NCBI RefSeq assembly: GCF_005938675.2
Contig: NZ_VCCH02000002.1
Span: forward strand, 62,001-126,000
Origin: Mycobacterium sp. KBS0706
GTDB lineage: Bacteria; Pseudomonadota; Alphaproteobacteria; DSM-16000; Inquilinaceae
Reading direction: 5' to 3'
DNA: 64,000 bases
Part shown: positions 26,482-36,076 of the stretch, in pieces
How positions within the stretch are numbered: the stretch's first letter is position 1
Layout: the number at the start of each line of letters is the position of its first letter
Notes under the pieces: model-generated
What the model was told of the DNA's origin: nothing
The model's input: the letters and a program-made list of their open reading frames with translations, nothing else
Database searches by the model: none
Translations under genes and position numbers: made by a program

Positions 26482-27468
26482 ATGCTTCGCTTCCTGTTGC
26501 GCCGCCTGACCTACATGGCCGTGACCCTGGCCGCGGTCTCGGTGGTCGTGTTCATCGTCATCCAGCTGCCGCCGGGCGACTTCCTGACCAGCTACGTCGC
26601 CCGCTATTCCGAGCAGGGCGGGTCGGTCGACACGGCGATGCTGGAGTCGATGCGGGCGCAATACGGCCTCGGCCAGCCCTGGTACGTGCAGTACTGGCGC
26701 TGGATCTCGAACATCGTCACCGAGGGCGATTTCGGCCAGTCCTTCGACTGGAACCGGCCGGTCGCCTCGCTGCTGTGGGACCGCATGGGCATGACCCTGC
26801 TCTTGTCCTTCATCACTTTGGTCGTCACCTGGACGGTGTCGCTGCCGATCGGCATCTACAGCGCGGTGCGGCGCTATTCGTCGCTCGACTACGTCGTCAC
26901 CTTCCTCAGCTTCCTCGGCCTCGCCATCCCCAGCTTCCTCTTGGCCCTGGTGCTGATGTTCGTGCTGTCACGCAGCTTCGGCGCCGATGTCGGCGGCTTC
27001 TTCTCGGCCGAATACATCAACGCGCCATGGAGCTGGGGCAAGGTCGCCGACCTGGCGGCGCATCTGTACCTGCCGGTCTTCGTCCTGGCCGTTCACGGCA
27101 CCGCCTCGCTGGTCCGGATCATGCGGGCCAACCTGCTGGACGAGTTGAACAAGCCCTATGTCACCACCGCCCGCGCCGCCGGGTTGCCGGAGCGGATTGT
27201 GCTGCTGCGCTATCCGGTGCGGGTGGCGCTGAACCCCTTCGTCTCCACCATCGGCTGGATCCTGCCGGAGCTGGTGTCGGGCACCGTCATCGTCGGCGTC
27301 GTGCTCAGCCTGCCGACCGCGGGCCCGCTGCTGCTCGGCGCGCTGCTGACCCAGGACATGTACCTGGCCGGGTCCTTCATCCTGCTGCTCAGCGCGTTGA
27401 CGATCCTCGGCAGCTTCATCTCCGACCTGCTGCTGGCCTGGCTCGACCCGCGCGTGCGGCACGGCTGA
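26482..27468 (+). CDS. ABC importer permease (DppB type)
   Basis: A 328-residue inner-membrane permease. It opens LRFLLRRLTYMAVTLAAVSV then FIVIQLPPGDF, as DppB proteins do. The EAA loop is DELNKPYVTTARAAGLPERI, near residue 220. Between the second and third segments it carries the long periplasmic loop usual for this family. Twenty-two bases separate it from the binding-protein gene and ten from the next permease. Confidence 0.87.
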   Translation: MLRFLLRRLTYMAVTLAAVSVVVFIVIQLPPGDFLTSYVARYSEQGGSVDTAMLESMRAQYGLGQPWYVQYWRWISNIVTEGDFGQSFDWNRPVASLLWDRMGMTLLLSFITLVVTWTVSLPIGIYSAVRRYSSLDYVVTFLSFLGLAIPSFLLALVLMFVLSRSFGADVGGFFSAEYINAPWSWGKVADLAAHLYLPVFVLAVHGTASLVRIMRANLLDELNKPYVTTARAAGLPERIVLLRYPVRVALNPFVSTIGWILPELVSGTVIVGVVLSLPTAGPLLLGALLTQDMYLAGSFILLLSALTILGSFISDLLLAWLDPRVRHG

Positions 27469-27478
27469 GGGGAGAATC

Positions 27479-28609
27479 ATGACCGTCGCCGATCCAGCCG
27501 CGATCCCCGCCCCGCGCCGCGCCACGACGGCGGAGAAGGGGCAGTGGGCGCTGATCTACCGCCGCTTCCGCCGCCATCGCCTGGCGTGGTGGAGCGGTGT
27601 GGTGGTGATCGCGATCTATATCGTCGCCGCCTTCGCCGAGTTCGTCGCACCCACCGGGCCGGAGACCTACAGCTCGCGCTACACCTACGCGCCGCCGCAG
27701 ATGCTGAAATTCGGCGGCCGCGACGCCCAGGGCAATTTCGTCCTGGCCTATGTCAACGGCATCAAGAGCACGGTCGACCCGCTGACGGTGCAGCGCACCT
27801 ATGTCAGCGACCCGAAGGCGGTGATCCCGGTCGGGCTGTTCGTGAAGGGCGAGCCGTACCATCTGCTCGGCCTGATCCCCTGGGACCGGCATTTGATCGG
27901 CCCGGTCGATCCGAAGGCGCCGTTCTACCTGTGGGGCGCCGACCGGCTGGGCCGTGACGTGCTGTCCCTGACCATCCACGGCGCCCGGGTGTCGATGTCG
28001 ATCGGCCTGGTCGGGGTGGCGATCAGCCTGTTCCTCGGCATCCTGTTCGGCGGCATCTCGGGCTATTACGGCGGCTGGGTCGACGAGGTGGTGCAGCGGA
28101 GCATCGACTTCCTGAAGTCGATCCCGACCATCCCGCTGTGGATGGGCTTCGCCGCCGCGATCCCGACCAACATCGACCCGCTGATGGTCTATTTCTGGAT
28201 CACGGTGATCCTGTCGCTCTTGGGCTGGACCGAGCTGGCGCGCGTCGTCCGTGGCCGCTTCCTGTCGCTGCGCACCGAGGATTTCGTGCTGGCCGCGCGG
28301 CTGGACGGCTGTTCCCAGCAGCGGGTGATCTGGCGGCACATGGTGCCGTCCTTCACCAGCCACATCATCGCCTCGGTGACGCTTGCGATCCCGTCGATGA
28401 TCCTGGCCGAGACCGCGCTCAGCTTCCTCGGCATCGGGCTGAAGCCGCCGGTGATCAGCTGGGGCGTGCTGCTGAAGGACGCCCAGAACCTCCTGGCCGT
28501 CACCACCGCGCCCTGGCTGTTCATCCCGGGCATCGCCGTCGTCGTCGCCGTGCTGGCGCTGAACTTCCTGGGGGATGGGATCCGCGATGCCGCCGACCCC
28601 TACAACTGA
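27479..28609 (+). CDS. ABC importer permease (DppC type, long form)
   Basis: A 376-residue permease, about 100 residues longer than a usual DppC. The extra length is mainly a periplasmic insertion after the first membrane segment (roughly residues 60-145, from TGPETYSSRYTYAPPQ to LIGPVDPKAPFY). The DppC signature LWGADRLGRDVLSLTIHGAR follows, then the EAA loop EDFVLAARLDGCSQQRVIWR. Such long permeases accompany the long binding proteins of family 5 systems that move oligosaccharides. Its 3' end overlaps the next gene by 23 bases. Confidence 0.86.
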   Translation: MTVADPAAIPAPRRATTAEKGQWALIYRRFRRHRLAWWSGVVVIAIYIVAAFAEFVAPTGPETYSSRYTYAPPQMLKFGGRDAQGNFVLAYVNGIKSTVDPLTVQRTYVSDPKAVIPVGLFVKGEPYHLLGLIPWDRHLIGPVDPKAPFYLWGADRLGRDVLSLTIHGARVSMSIGLVGVAISLFLGILFGGISGYYGGWVDEVVQRSIDFLKSIPTIPLWMGFAAAIPTNIDPLMVYFWITVILSLLGWTELARVVRGRFLSLRTEDFVLAARLDGCSQQRVIWRHMVPSFTSHIIASVTLAIPSMILAETALSFLGIGLKPPVISWGVLLKDAQNLLAVTTAPWLFIPGIAVVVAVLALNFLGDGIRDAADPYN

Positions 28610-29651
28610 GCCGCGCCGCGCCGGCGAGCCGCTTCTGCAGGTCGAGGACCTGCGGGTGCAGATCGGCACCGATGACGGGCTGATCAGCCCGGTCGACGGC
28701 GTCAGCTTCGAGATGGAAGCGGGCAAGGCGCTGTGCATCGTCGGCGAATCCGGCTCGGGCAAGAGCATGACCGGCCGGGCACTGATGAACCTGATGCCGG
28801 AGCGGATGAAGATCGCCGGCGGCCGCATCGCCTACCGCACGGCGGCCGGCCCGGTGGTCGACATCGCCGGCCTGCCGCCGCGCGGCCCCGCCATCCGCGC
28901 CATCCGCGGGGCGGAGATCGGGCTGGTGTCGCAGGAGCCGATGGCGGCGCTGTCGCCGGTGCACACCATCGGCCAGCAGCTCGGCGCCGTGATCCGCCAG
29001 CATATGGGGCTGGGCCGCAAGGCGGCGCGCGAGCGGGCGCTGGAATGCCTGGCCGATGTCGGCATCCCGAAGCCGGCCGAGCGGCTGGACAGCTATCCCT
29101 TCGAGTTCTCCGGCGGCATGCGCCAGCGCGTCTGCATCGCGCTCGCCCTGTCCTGCGGCCCGCGGCTGATCATCGCCGACGAGCCGACCACCGCGCTGGA
29201 CGTGACCACCCAGGCCAACATCCTCGACCTGTTCAAGAAGCTGCAGGCGGAGCATGGCCTGTCGATCCTGTTCATCACCCATGACCTCGGCGTGGTCGCC
29301 GACGTCGCCGACCAGGTGGCGGTGATGTATCTCGGCCGGGTGGTCGAGCGCGGGCCGGTCGAGGAGATCTTCTACCAGCCGCAGCACCCCTACACCCGGG
29401 CGCTGCTGCGGTCGGTGCCGACCCTGTCGCGGCAGCGCGTGCACCGGCTGGCGGCGATCCGCGGCCTGGTGCCGTCGGCCTTCAACCGCCCCACGGGCTG
29501 CCCCTTCCATCCGCGCTGCGACCAGGCGGTGGCCGGTCTGTGCGACCGGCGGGATCCGCCGGAGACGGCGCTAGGCCCCGGCCGCGGCGCCCGTTGCGTG
29601 CTGGTGGAGCAGCCGGCGGCCGTGCAGCCGAGGAGCATGCAGCATGCCTGA
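28587..29651 (+). CDS. ABC importer ATPase (DppD type)
   Basis: A 354-residue ATPase: Walker A GESGSGKS at residue 53, signature FSGGMRQRV, Walker [13 protein letters not shown]. The C-terminal oligopeptide-transporter extension is present, with the cysteine cluster [15 protein letters not shown]. An ATG at 28575 is also in frame; 28587 is preferred for the GGGGGA ribosome site at 28571-28576. It overlaps the permease gene (23 bases) and the second ATPase gene (8 bases). Confidence 0.88.
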   Translation: MPPTPTTEPRRAGEPLLQVEDLRVQIGTDDGLISPVDGVSFEMEAGKALCIVGESGSGKSMTGRALMNLMPERMKIAGGRIAYRTAAGPVVDIAGLPPRGPAIRAIRGAEIGLVSQEPMAALSPVHTIGQQLGAVIRQHMGLGRKAARERALECLADVGIPKPAERLDSYPFEFSGGMRQRVCIALALSCGPRLIIADEPTTALDVTTQANILDLFKKLQAEHGLSILFITHDLGVVADVADQVAVMYLGRVVERGPVEEIFYQPQHPYTRALLRSVPTLSRQRVHRLAAIRGLVPSAFNRPTGCPFHPRCDQAVAGLCDRRDPPETALGPGRGARCVLVEQPAAVQPRSMQHA

Positions 29652-30699
29652 GCTCGCGCCCGAGAACCTGGTCGAGCTGCGCGACCTGCGCATGGTCTTC
29701 GCGCCGCGCAAGCGTCTGTTCCGCTCCGGCCTGGCCAACCCGGTCCGCGCCGTCGACGGCGTGTCCTTCGACATCCGCCGCGGCGAGACGCTGGGGCTGG
29801 TCGGCGAATCCGGCTGCGGCAAGTCGACCGTCACTCGCTGCATCCTCGGCGCCCACCAGCCGACCGGCGGCACCATCGCCTATCGCGACCCGCAGGGGCG
29901 GGTGGTCGACCTGGCGGCGCTGACCGAGGCGCAGCGCCGGCCCTACTGCACCGATCTGCGCTTCGTGTTCCAGGACCCGCAGGCTTCGCTGGACCCGCGC
30001 ATGACCGTGGTCGAGCTGGTGGGCGAGGTGCTGCGCGTCAACGGCCTCGCCACCGGCCGCGAGATCCCCGGCATCGTCGCCGGGCTGATGGAGCGGGTCG
30101 GCCTTAGGCCGGAATACGCCCATCGCTACCCGCACGCCTTCTCCGGCGGCGAGCGCCAGCGTATCGGCATCGCCCGGGCGCTGGCCACGCGGCCGCGGCT
30201 GGTGATCCTGGACGAGGCGGTGTCGGCGCTCGATGTCAGCGTCCGGGCCCAGACCCTGAACCTGCTGAAAGACCTGCAGGAGGAGTTCGGGCTGACCTAT
30301 CTTTTCGTCAGCCACGACCTCAGCGTCATCCAGTACATCTGCGACCGCGTGGTGGTGATGTATGTCGGCCAGATCGTCGAGAGCGCGCCGATCGACGCGC
30401 TCTACGCCCGGCCGCGCCACCCCTACACCGAGGCGCTGCTGTCGGCCCTGCCGGTGCCGGACCCGCGGCGCCAGCGGCAGCGCCGGCGCATCCAGCTGAA
30501 GGGCGAGGTGGCGGACCCCGCCAACCGCCCCTCCGGCTGCGCCTTCCATCCGCGCTGCCGCTTCGCCACCGACCTGTGCCGCACCACGGCGCCGCCGCTC
30601 AAGGATCTCGGCGGCCATGCAGCCGCCTGCCACTACGCCGAGGAGCTCGACCTCCGCGGCGTCCTCTCCGACCCGAACCCGCAGCGTGCCCATGCCTGA
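29644..30699 (+). CDS. ABC importer ATPase (DppF type)
   Basis: A 351-residue second ATPase of this importer: Walker A GESGCGKS near residue 54, signature FSGGERQRI, Walker [13 protein letters not shown] (Ala where the usual DEP has Pro), and the C-terminal cysteine cluster [14 protein letters not shown]. It pairs with the preceding ATPase as a heterodimer, in contrast to the fused versions at 7060 and 55177. The isomerase gene starts inside its last codons. Confidence 0.87.
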   Translation: MPELAPENLVELRDLRMVFAPRKRLFRSGLANPVRAVDGVSFDIRRGETLGLVGESGCGKSTVTRCILGAHQPTGGTIAYRDPQGRVVDLAALTEAQRRPYCTDLRFVFQDPQASLDPRMTVVELVGEVLRVNGLATGREIPGIVAGLMERVGLRPEYAHRYPHAFSGGERQRIGIARALATRPRLVILDEAVSALDVSVRAQTLNLLKDLQEEFGLTYLFVSHDLSVIQYICDRVVVMYVGQIVESAPIDALYARPRHPYTEALLSALPVPDPRRQRQRRRIQLKGEVADPANRPSGCAFHPRCRFATDLCRTTAPPLKDLGGHAAACHYAEELDLRGVLSDPNPQRAHA

Positions 30700-31540
30700 C
30701 ATCATCCGCCGCCACGACAACGGCAACCGGCCGATCCTGCACCACGACGCCCGCATGGCCAGCGTGCATTTCAACCTGGTCAGGCTCGGGCCGGGCGAGA
30801 GCTTCGAGACCCGGCTGCCGGAGCATGAGGCGATCCTCGCCGTGCTGTCCGGCACGGTCGACATCACGGTCGACGGCGAGGCCTTCGCCGCGGTCGGCCG
30901 GCGCGCCGACATCTGGTCCGGCCCGGCGGATTCGGTCTATGCCCCGGTCGGCAGCGCCATCCGCATCACGGCGGGGCAGGGGCCGGCCGAGGTCGCGATC
31001 GGCGGCGCGCTGAGCACCGAGCGCCACGCCGCCTTCCGTATCCCGCCGGAGGAGGTGGTGATGGTCGAGGTCGGGTCGCCGGAGACCCACAGCCGGCGCC
31101 GGATCTTCCACATCCTCGGCCAGAACGGGCAGGGGCGGGCGGGGCGCCTGCTGGTCAGCGAGCTCTACGCCGATGACGGCTGCTGGAACGGCTATCCGCC
31201 GCACAAGCACGATACCGACGTGCCCGGCCATGGCGGCCCGCGGGAGACCGCGCATGACGAGCTGTACCATTTCCGCTACGACCCGCCCTCCGGCTTCGGC
31301 GCCCAGCTGATCTACCAGGACAGCGGCGAGCCGCAGGCCTTCCTGACCCGCGACGGCGACACCTTCACGGTCGACCGCGGCTACCACCCGACCGTGACCT
31401 CGCCGGGCCACCGCGCCTACATCTTCACCGTCATGGCGGGGAAGACGCAGCGCGGCCTGGTGCAGTATTTCGATCCCGCGCACGCCCATCTGATGGACCG
31501 GATCCCCGGCATCCAGGCGATGCGGGAGAAGTTCCGATGA
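30692..31540 (+). CDS. KduI/IolB-family sugar-acid isomerase
   Basis: A 282-residue double-cupin isomerase of the family holding 5-deoxyglucuronate isomerase (IolB) and 5-keto-4-deoxyuronate isomerase (KduI). The metal site is visible as H171 and H173 (PPHKHD), E190 and H193 (ELYHFRY). Length and the YPPHKHD...GFGAQLIYQD pattern look closest to IolB, but no other inositol genes are present. With an SDR and a glycosidase directly downstream, a KduI-like job on a deoxyuronate released from a glycan is at least as likely. It overlaps the upstream ATPase gene by 8 bases and the SDR by 4. Confidence 0.8.
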   Translation: MPDIIRRHDNGNRPILHHDARMASVHFNLVRLGPGESFETRLPEHEAILAVLSGTVDITVDGEAFAAVGRRADIWSGPADSVYAPVGSAIRITAGQGPAEVAIGGALSTERHAAFRIPPEEVVMVEVGSPETHSRRRIFHILGQNGQGRAGRLLVSELYADDGCWNGYPPHKHDTDVPGHGGPRETAHDELYHFRYDPPSGFGAQLIYQDSGEPQAFLTRDGDTFTVDRGYHPTVTSPGHRAYIFTVMAGKTQRGLVQYFDPAHAHLMDRIPGIQAMREKFR

Positions 31541-32298
31541 CCCTGTTCGACCTGACCGGCAAGCGCGCCCTTGTCACCGGCTCCTCGCGCGGCCTTGGCT
31601 TCTCGGTCGCCGCCGCGCTCGGCCGCCACGGCGCCACGGTGATCCTGAACGGCCGCGACGACGGGCCTTTGAACCAGGCGGTCGTCAAGCTGCGCGATGA
31701 GGGCATCGATGCCCATCCGGCCCGCTTCGACCTGACCGACGCCGAGGCCGCGGCCGCCGCCATCGGCCAGGCGGTGCAGACGGTCGGCGCGATCGACATC
31801 CTGGTCAACAACGCAGGCGTGCAGCTGCGCAAGCCGTTCCTGGACTTCGCGATCGAGGACTGGCGGATGATCCTCGACGTGCACCTGATCGGCAGCGTCG
31901 TCGCCGCCAAGGCGGTGCTGCCCGGCATGGTCGAGCGCCAGGCCGGCAAGATCATCAACATCTGCTCGCTGATGAGCGAGCTGGGCCGGCCGACCATCGC
32001 CCCCTACGCCTCGGCCAAGGGGGCTCTCAGGATGCTGACCCGCAACCTCGCGGTCGAGTTCGCGCGGCACAACATCCAGGTCAACGGCATCGGCCCCGGC
32101 TATTTCGCCACCGAGCTGAACCGCGCGCTGATGGACGACCCGGAGTTCGACGCCTTCGTCAAGCGCCGCACCCCCGCGGCCCGCTGGGGCCAGCCGGACG
32201 AGCTGGGCGGCGCCGCCGTGTTCCTGGCCTCCGCCGCGTCCGACTTCGTCAACGGCCAGATCATCTATGTCGATGGCGGCCTGCTCGCCTCCGTCTAG
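31537..32298 (+). CDS. SDR oxidoreductase (gluconate 5-dehydrogenase/KduD-like)
   Basis: A 253-residue classical short-chain dehydrogenase. The cofactor motif is TGSSRGLG near residue 15, NNAG near 87, and the catalytic Ser, Tyr and Lys lie in ICSLMSELG and APYASAKG. The opening LFDLTGKRALVTGSSRGLGF is close to IdnO-type gluconate 5-dehydrogenases, which overlap in sequence with KduD. Directly behind a KduI/IolB-family isomerase it probably reduces the isomerised keto-deoxy-acid toward KDG. Confidence 0.83.
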   Translation: MTLFDLTGKRALVTGSSRGLGFSVAAALGRHGATVILNGRDDGPLNQAVVKLRDEGIDAHPARFDLTDAEAAAAAIGQAVQTVGAIDILVNNAGVQLRKPFLDFAIEDWRMILDVHLIGSVVAAKAVLPGMVERQAGKIINICSLMSELGRPTIAPYASAKGALRMLTRNLAVEFARHNIQVNGIGPGYFATELNRALMDDPEFDAFVKRRTPAARWGQPDELGGAAVFLASAASDFVNGQIIYVDGGLLASV

Positions 32299-32313
32299 GG
32301 AGAAACACCCGTC

Positions 32314-34161
32314 GTGACCGCCACCCCGATCCGGGTCGACCTCGCCGGCCCCGCCCGCCCGTGGAAGCGCTTCTGGCGCAGCACCGGCTTCTCGCCGGCG
32401 GAGCTGCTGCTGGAGCCGGAGATGCAGCAGGCGCTGGCCCATCTCGGCGCCGTGCCGAACCGCGGCATCGAGTATCTGCGGGTCCACTACATGCTCGACC
32501 TGGTGAAGGCGGACCGGCTGGGCGCCTATGACTGGACCCTGCTGGACCAGGCGCTGGACGCGATCGTAAGCCACCGGCTGAAGCCGTTCTTCGAGCTGAT
32601 GGGCAACCCCGGCAAGCTCTACACCGACCTTAACCAGGACACGCAGGTGCGGCACTGGCGCGACCTGGTCGAGGCCCTGGCCCGGCGCTGCGTCGAGCGC
32701 TACGGCGCCGAGGAGGTCCGCAGCTGGTACTTCGAGACCTGGAACGAGCCGGACATCTGGTGGAAGCTGGGTGGCGAGACCGGCTTCAACAACTACTACG
32801 ACGCCTGCTCGGAAGGGCTGAAGGCGGTCGACCCGGCGCTGCGCCTGGGCGGGCCGGGCGTGGCGCGGCGGGTGCCGCCGATCTTCCGCAGCTTCCTGGC
32901 CCATTGCGACGCCGGCACCAACTATTTCACCGGCGAGACCGGGGTGCGGCTCGACTTCATCTCGGTACATGAGAAGGGGGCGGTGAAGCATCCGGAGGAC
33001 CTGACCCCGAACACGGTCGGCATCTGCCGCCACGAGATGGAGGCAGTGAGCTACATCCGCGAGCACCATCCGCGCTTCGCCGTCCTGCCCTTCATCAACG
33101 ACGAATGCGACCCGCAGATCGGCTGGGAGCACTATCACAGCTGGCACGCGATGCCGTATTTCGCCGGGCTGATTGCCAAGGTGATCGACCAGCACCAGCG
33201 GCTGCTGGTGGAGGCCGAGGGCGTCGACTACGACATCCTCAGCAACGACAACGGCTTCCTCGGCCGCTGGGGCCAACGCACCCACCTGGCGTTCTTCGGC
33301 GCCCGCCAGTTCGACGCGGCGCAGCGCGACTGGGTCACCGACCTCGCGGCGCTGGCGGATCGGCGCGCCAATCCGGAGCCCTTCGACTACGTCAAGAAGC
33401 CGGGGCTGACGGTGATGGAGCTGCTGGCCCTGCTCGGCGACCGCCGGGTCGATGCGCCGGGCGCGCTGGACCCCGACCGCACCGGGCTCGGCGTCATGGC
33501 CACGCCGACGGCCGACGGCGGCACGGTGCTGCTGTACAACAGCGTCGACCGGCTCTGGCGGTCGGGCGTCAGCCCGGTGGCGCTGGAGGTGGCGGGCCTC
33601 GCCCCCGGCCGCTATGCGCTGGGGATCTTCGAGATCGCCCAGGACAAGGGCGACCCGTTCTCGGTCTGGGAAGCCCAGGCCGCTGCCACCCAGACGCATG
33701 CGGACCAGCTGGCGGCGCTGAGCACGCCGAACGCAGCGCAGCTCGCGGCGATGCGCCAGGCGCAGGAGCCGGCGCTGACCGTGCGCGAGGTCGAGATCGG
33801 CGCCGATGGCCGCCTGAGGCTGGACCTCGAGCTGCTGCTGCCCTCGGTGGCGCTGGTGGTGCTGGCGCGGGACGACGCCGGGCGCGAAGCGGCGCCGGCC
33901 ACCAACATCCGGGTGCAGCGTGACCGCGGCCTGAACGGCCCCAACCAGTTGCTGTTCTGGGATCCGCCGGCCGGAGAGGGCGTGCGCCTGTTCGACGTGC
34001 TGTGGAGCGCGGCCGAGACGGGGCCGTTCGAGGCGGTCAACCCCGTCCGGCTGCTGTCCAGCGCCTATCTCCACGCCGCCGACCGCGGCTTCTACCGCAT
34101 CCGCACCACCGATCTTGCCGGCCGCGAGCTGTCGGTATCGCAGACCGTGGCGGCGGGCTGA
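32314..34161 (+). CDS. Glycoside hydrolase, GH39-like (beta-xylosidase/alpha-iduronidase clan)
   Basis: A 615-residue glycosidase starting at GTG after AGGGAGAAA. The (beta/alpha)8 barrel spans roughly residues 20-380. TWNEPD places the acid/base at E145; E264 in INDECDPQ is the candidate nucleophile. A beta-rich C-terminal part follows (residues 390-615, including a fibronectin-like end VRLFDVLWSAAETG). No signal peptide is seen, so it acts on imported oligosaccharide in the cytoplasm. Behind an uptake system and two uronate-type enzymes, an iduronidase or unsaturated-uronide hydrolase activity is plausible; xylosidase is the alternative. Confidence 0.8.
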   Translation: MTATPIRVDLAGPARPWKRFWRSTGFSPAELLLEPEMQQALAHLGAVPNRGIEYLRVHYMLDLVKADRLGAYDWTLLDQALDAIVSHRLKPFFELMGNPGKLYTDLNQDTQVRHWRDLVEALARRCVERYGAEEVRSWYFETWNEPDIWWKLGGETGFNNYYDACSEGLKAVDPALRLGGPGVARRVPPIFRSFLAHCDAGTNYFTGETGVRLDFISVHEKGAVKHPEDLTPNTVGICRHEMEAVSYIREHHPRFAVLPFINDECDPQIGWEHYHSWHAMPYFAGLIAKVIDQHQRLLVEAEGVDYDILSNDNGFLGRWGQRTHLAFFGARQFDAAQRDWVTDLAALADRRANPEPFDYVKKPGLTVMELLALLGDRRVDAPGALDPDRTGLGVMATPTADGGTVLLYNSVDRLWRSGVSPVALEVAGLAPGRYALGIFEIAQDKGDPFSVWEAQAAATQTHADQLAALSTPNAAQLAAMRQAQEPALTVREVEIGADGRLRLDLELLLPSVALVVLARDDAGREAAPATNIRVQRDRGLNGPNQLLFWDPPAGEGVRLFDVLWSAAETGPFEAVNPVRLLSSAYLHAADRGFYRIRTTDLAGRELSVSQTVAAG

Positions 34162-34171
34162 CCGGCGGGGC

Positions 34172-35035
34172 TCAACTGCTGTCCGGTGTAACCTCGGGGC
34201 CGTTCTCGAAACAGATGTCGGAGTGGAGGTCGATGCCCAGGGAGCGGCAGAGGCGGACCGTGGCCTTCTCGGTGCTCGCGGTGTCGAGCAGCGCGTCGAT
34301 GTCGCGCTCCTGCAGCCGGACGGCCAGCCCGGCCTTGAGGTCGGCGATCCGGGCGGGATCGCCGACCTCGGCGATGAACTGTTCGGTCATGGCGACGACC
34401 GCGGCCCGGCGGCGGGCGCGCTCGGCCCGGATCTCGGCCGGGCTGCCGGCCGGCAGGCCCGGGCGGCCGTTCGCGTAGCGCGGCTGCCGGCGGCGCCAGT
34501 GCCGGGCGAGGCCGAGGCCGCAGACGAGGCCGGCCACGACCGACGGGACCGTGCGGTCCTCGACCGGGTCATCCTTGTCGCCATAGAGCTCGACCAACGC
34601 CGCGTCGAGCTGCATCCTGATATCGGCAAAGCGGTCGCGGTCGGTGTTACCGTCGGCCCCGATCAGGCGGATGATGACGTCCTCGACCTCCTCCCGGTGC
34701 CGGGCGCGGCGGGCTTCGCGGCCGCCGTCGCGGGCGCAGAGATCCTTCACGGCGCGGGCGCGCTGGGCCAGGGTCTGGCGCACCAGATGGGCGTAGCGGG
34801 CGAAGGCGAGGCCGGAATCCGCAGCCGGCGCGGCCGCAGGCTGAGGCTCAGCGGGCTGGGCTTCAGCCTGAGCCGAAGCTCGAGTCTCCGGGGCCTGTGC
34901 GGCGAGGGCGCGAGCGCCGGCGGCCTCGGCAAGTTGCATGCCGATCTCGGCCAGCCGCGAGAGCATCTCGCATTGCTGCAGGGTGCAGCCGCGGCCATAG
35001 GCCTGAACGTCGAAATCGGGTGGTATCTCCTTCAT
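34172..35035 (-). CDS. Protein of unknown function, helical, Ala-rich
   Basis: A 287-residue protein I do not recognise. It begins MKEIPPDFDVQAYGRGCTLQ, has an Ala/Glu/Pro-rich low-complexity stretch near residues 45-70, then charged helical sequence (ARYAHLVRQTLAQRARAVKD; EEVEDVIIRLIGADGN). No signal peptide or membrane segment is evident. An ATG 12 bases further upstream (35047) is also possible; neither has a strong ribosome site. It is convergent with the GH39 gene, separated by 10 bases. The two-helix opening CEMLSRLAEIGMQLAEAAGA could be a dimerising coiled coil. Confidence 0.6.
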   Translation of the reverse strand: MKEIPPDFDVQAYGRGCTLQQCEMLSRLAEIGMQLAEAAGARALAAQAPETRASAQAEAQPAEPQPAAAPAADSGLAFARYAHLVRQTLAQRARAVKDLCARDGGREARRARHREEVEDVIIRLIGADGNTDRDRFADIRMQLDAALVELYGDKDDPVEDRTVPSVVAGLVCGLGLARHWRRRQPRYANGRPGLPAGSPAEIRAERARRRAAVVAMTEQFIAEVGDPARIADLKAGLAVRLQERDIDALLDTASTEKATVRLCRSLGIDLHSDICFENGPEVTPDSS

Positions 35036-35210
35036 GGAACATATCATGAACGAGTCGCGCGGACTCGCGCAATGAACATTATGTTTACGGGTGAGCGGCA
35101 TCGGCCCGGCTGTGCTTTTGGGCCGACGGGAGGATGCTCGGCCGACCAGGACGCCGCCGCTATCCATCCACCTTGAGCGGTCCCTTGCGCCCTCGAACCG
35201 TTCGCGCGGC

Positions 35211-35603
35211 CTATTCCTCGAAGCGGCCCGTGGCGTCGCGGTCGCGGTCGTATCGGCGCTTGAGCGGGAACGGCGGCAACCAGGATTCGCGCCGGATGAT
35301 CCAGCTTTCATAGGTCGGCATCAGCTGGTCGGGGGCGTCCAGGGATCCCAGGTTCACCTCGATCTCGTCGGCCGTGCGTCCGAAGACGGAAGAGCCGCAG
35401 CGGGGACAGAAAAACCGCCCGGCGTAGTCGCGGGTTTCGCCGTCGATCGTCACGGCATCCTGAGGGAAGATCGCGGAGGCGTGAAACAGGGCCCCGTGAT
35501 GCTTGCGGCAGTCGAGACAGTGACAAAGGCCGACCCGATAGGGGAGTCCCGACGCCACGATCCGGACGTTGCCGCACAGGCAACCGCCGGTGAATCGGTC
35601 CAT
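35211..35603 (-). CDS. GFA-family zinc protein
   Basis: A 130-residue protein of the glutathione-dependent formaldehyde-activating (Gfa/CENP-V) fold. All zinc cysteines are present: GGCLCGNVR near residue 8, CHCLDCRKHHG near 27, and CPRCGSSVFG near 68. Only some members have been tied to formaldehyde, so the enzyme activity is unproven. It is a single gene, divergent from nothing nearby, with 175 bases before the preceding unknown gene in which I see no further feature. Confidence 0.82.
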   Translation of the reverse strand: MDRFTGGCLCGNVRIVASGLPYRVGLCHCLDCRKHHGALFHASAIFPQDAVTIDGETRDYAGRFFCPRCGSSVFGRTADEIEVNLGSLDAPDQLMPTYESWIIRRESWLPPFPLKRRYDRDRDATGRFEE

Positions 35604-35695
35604 GCTGCGTCTCCTCCAGACTCAAGCGGTCGGAATGCTTACAACGAACCCCGTCGAGCGTCGATGAAGGATGCGCCGGCCCCGGGACGGCCACG

Positions 35696-36076
35696 TCACC
35701 CGATTTTCTCAACCCACTGCGCACGCGACGGGCCGGGCTCGAACGGGTCGGCGAAGTACTGGGTCTCGCGGGCCACCTTGCCCTCCACGAACTCCATGAC
35801 GCTCACCGAAAAGGACGGCCGGCCGTCATAGGCGAGAGTGAATTCCGTGACCCACAGGTCGCCGGCGCCGACGATGCGGCGCACCGTGAAGCGCTTCGCG
35901 TTCGGCTGCGCGGCGCGGGAGGCCTGGATGGCGTGCCGGCCCCGGATGCGCTCGCCCGATTGCGGGTATTCGAGCACGGCATCCTCGCGGTAGATGGCGT
36001 GCTCGGCATCGAAATCATTGGCATCCGAGGCGACCCAGTGGCGATCGAGCGCCTCCCGAACCTCAATCTCGTCCAT
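35696..36076 (-). CDS. NTF2/SnoaL-like protein
   Basis: A 126-residue protein with the NTF2-like cone fold: MDEIEVREALDRHWVASDAN, then HAIYREDAVLEYPQSGERIR and GRHAIQASRA, then a strand-rich half ending PFEPGPSRAQWVEKIG. The family includes small hydrolases, isomerases and ligand carriers, so function cannot be assigned. The start at 36076 gives the usual length; the in-frame sequence to 36448 is antisense to the efflux adaptor and is dismissed. A decayed relative lies at 40380-40620. Confidence 0.78.
   Translation of the reverse strand: MDEIEVREALDRHWVASDANDFDAEHAIYREDAVLEYPQSGERIRGRHAIQASRAAQPNAKRFTVRRIVGAGDLWVTEFTLAYDGRPSFSVSVMEFVEGKVARETQYFADPFEPGPSRAQWVEKIG

Noticed and set aside
30692..31540. 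Assigning iolB and an inositol pathway
   Set aside because: The family is right, but no iolA, iolC, iolD, iolE or iolG is present and the neighbours point to uronate chemistry, so no gene symbol is given.
31417..34074. An 885-codon open frame on the minus strand opposite the SDR and GH39 genes
   Set aside because: High-GC DNA leaves long open frames opposite real genes. This one is rich in Arg, His, Gln and Ala with no domain, while the plus strand holds clear active-site motifs.
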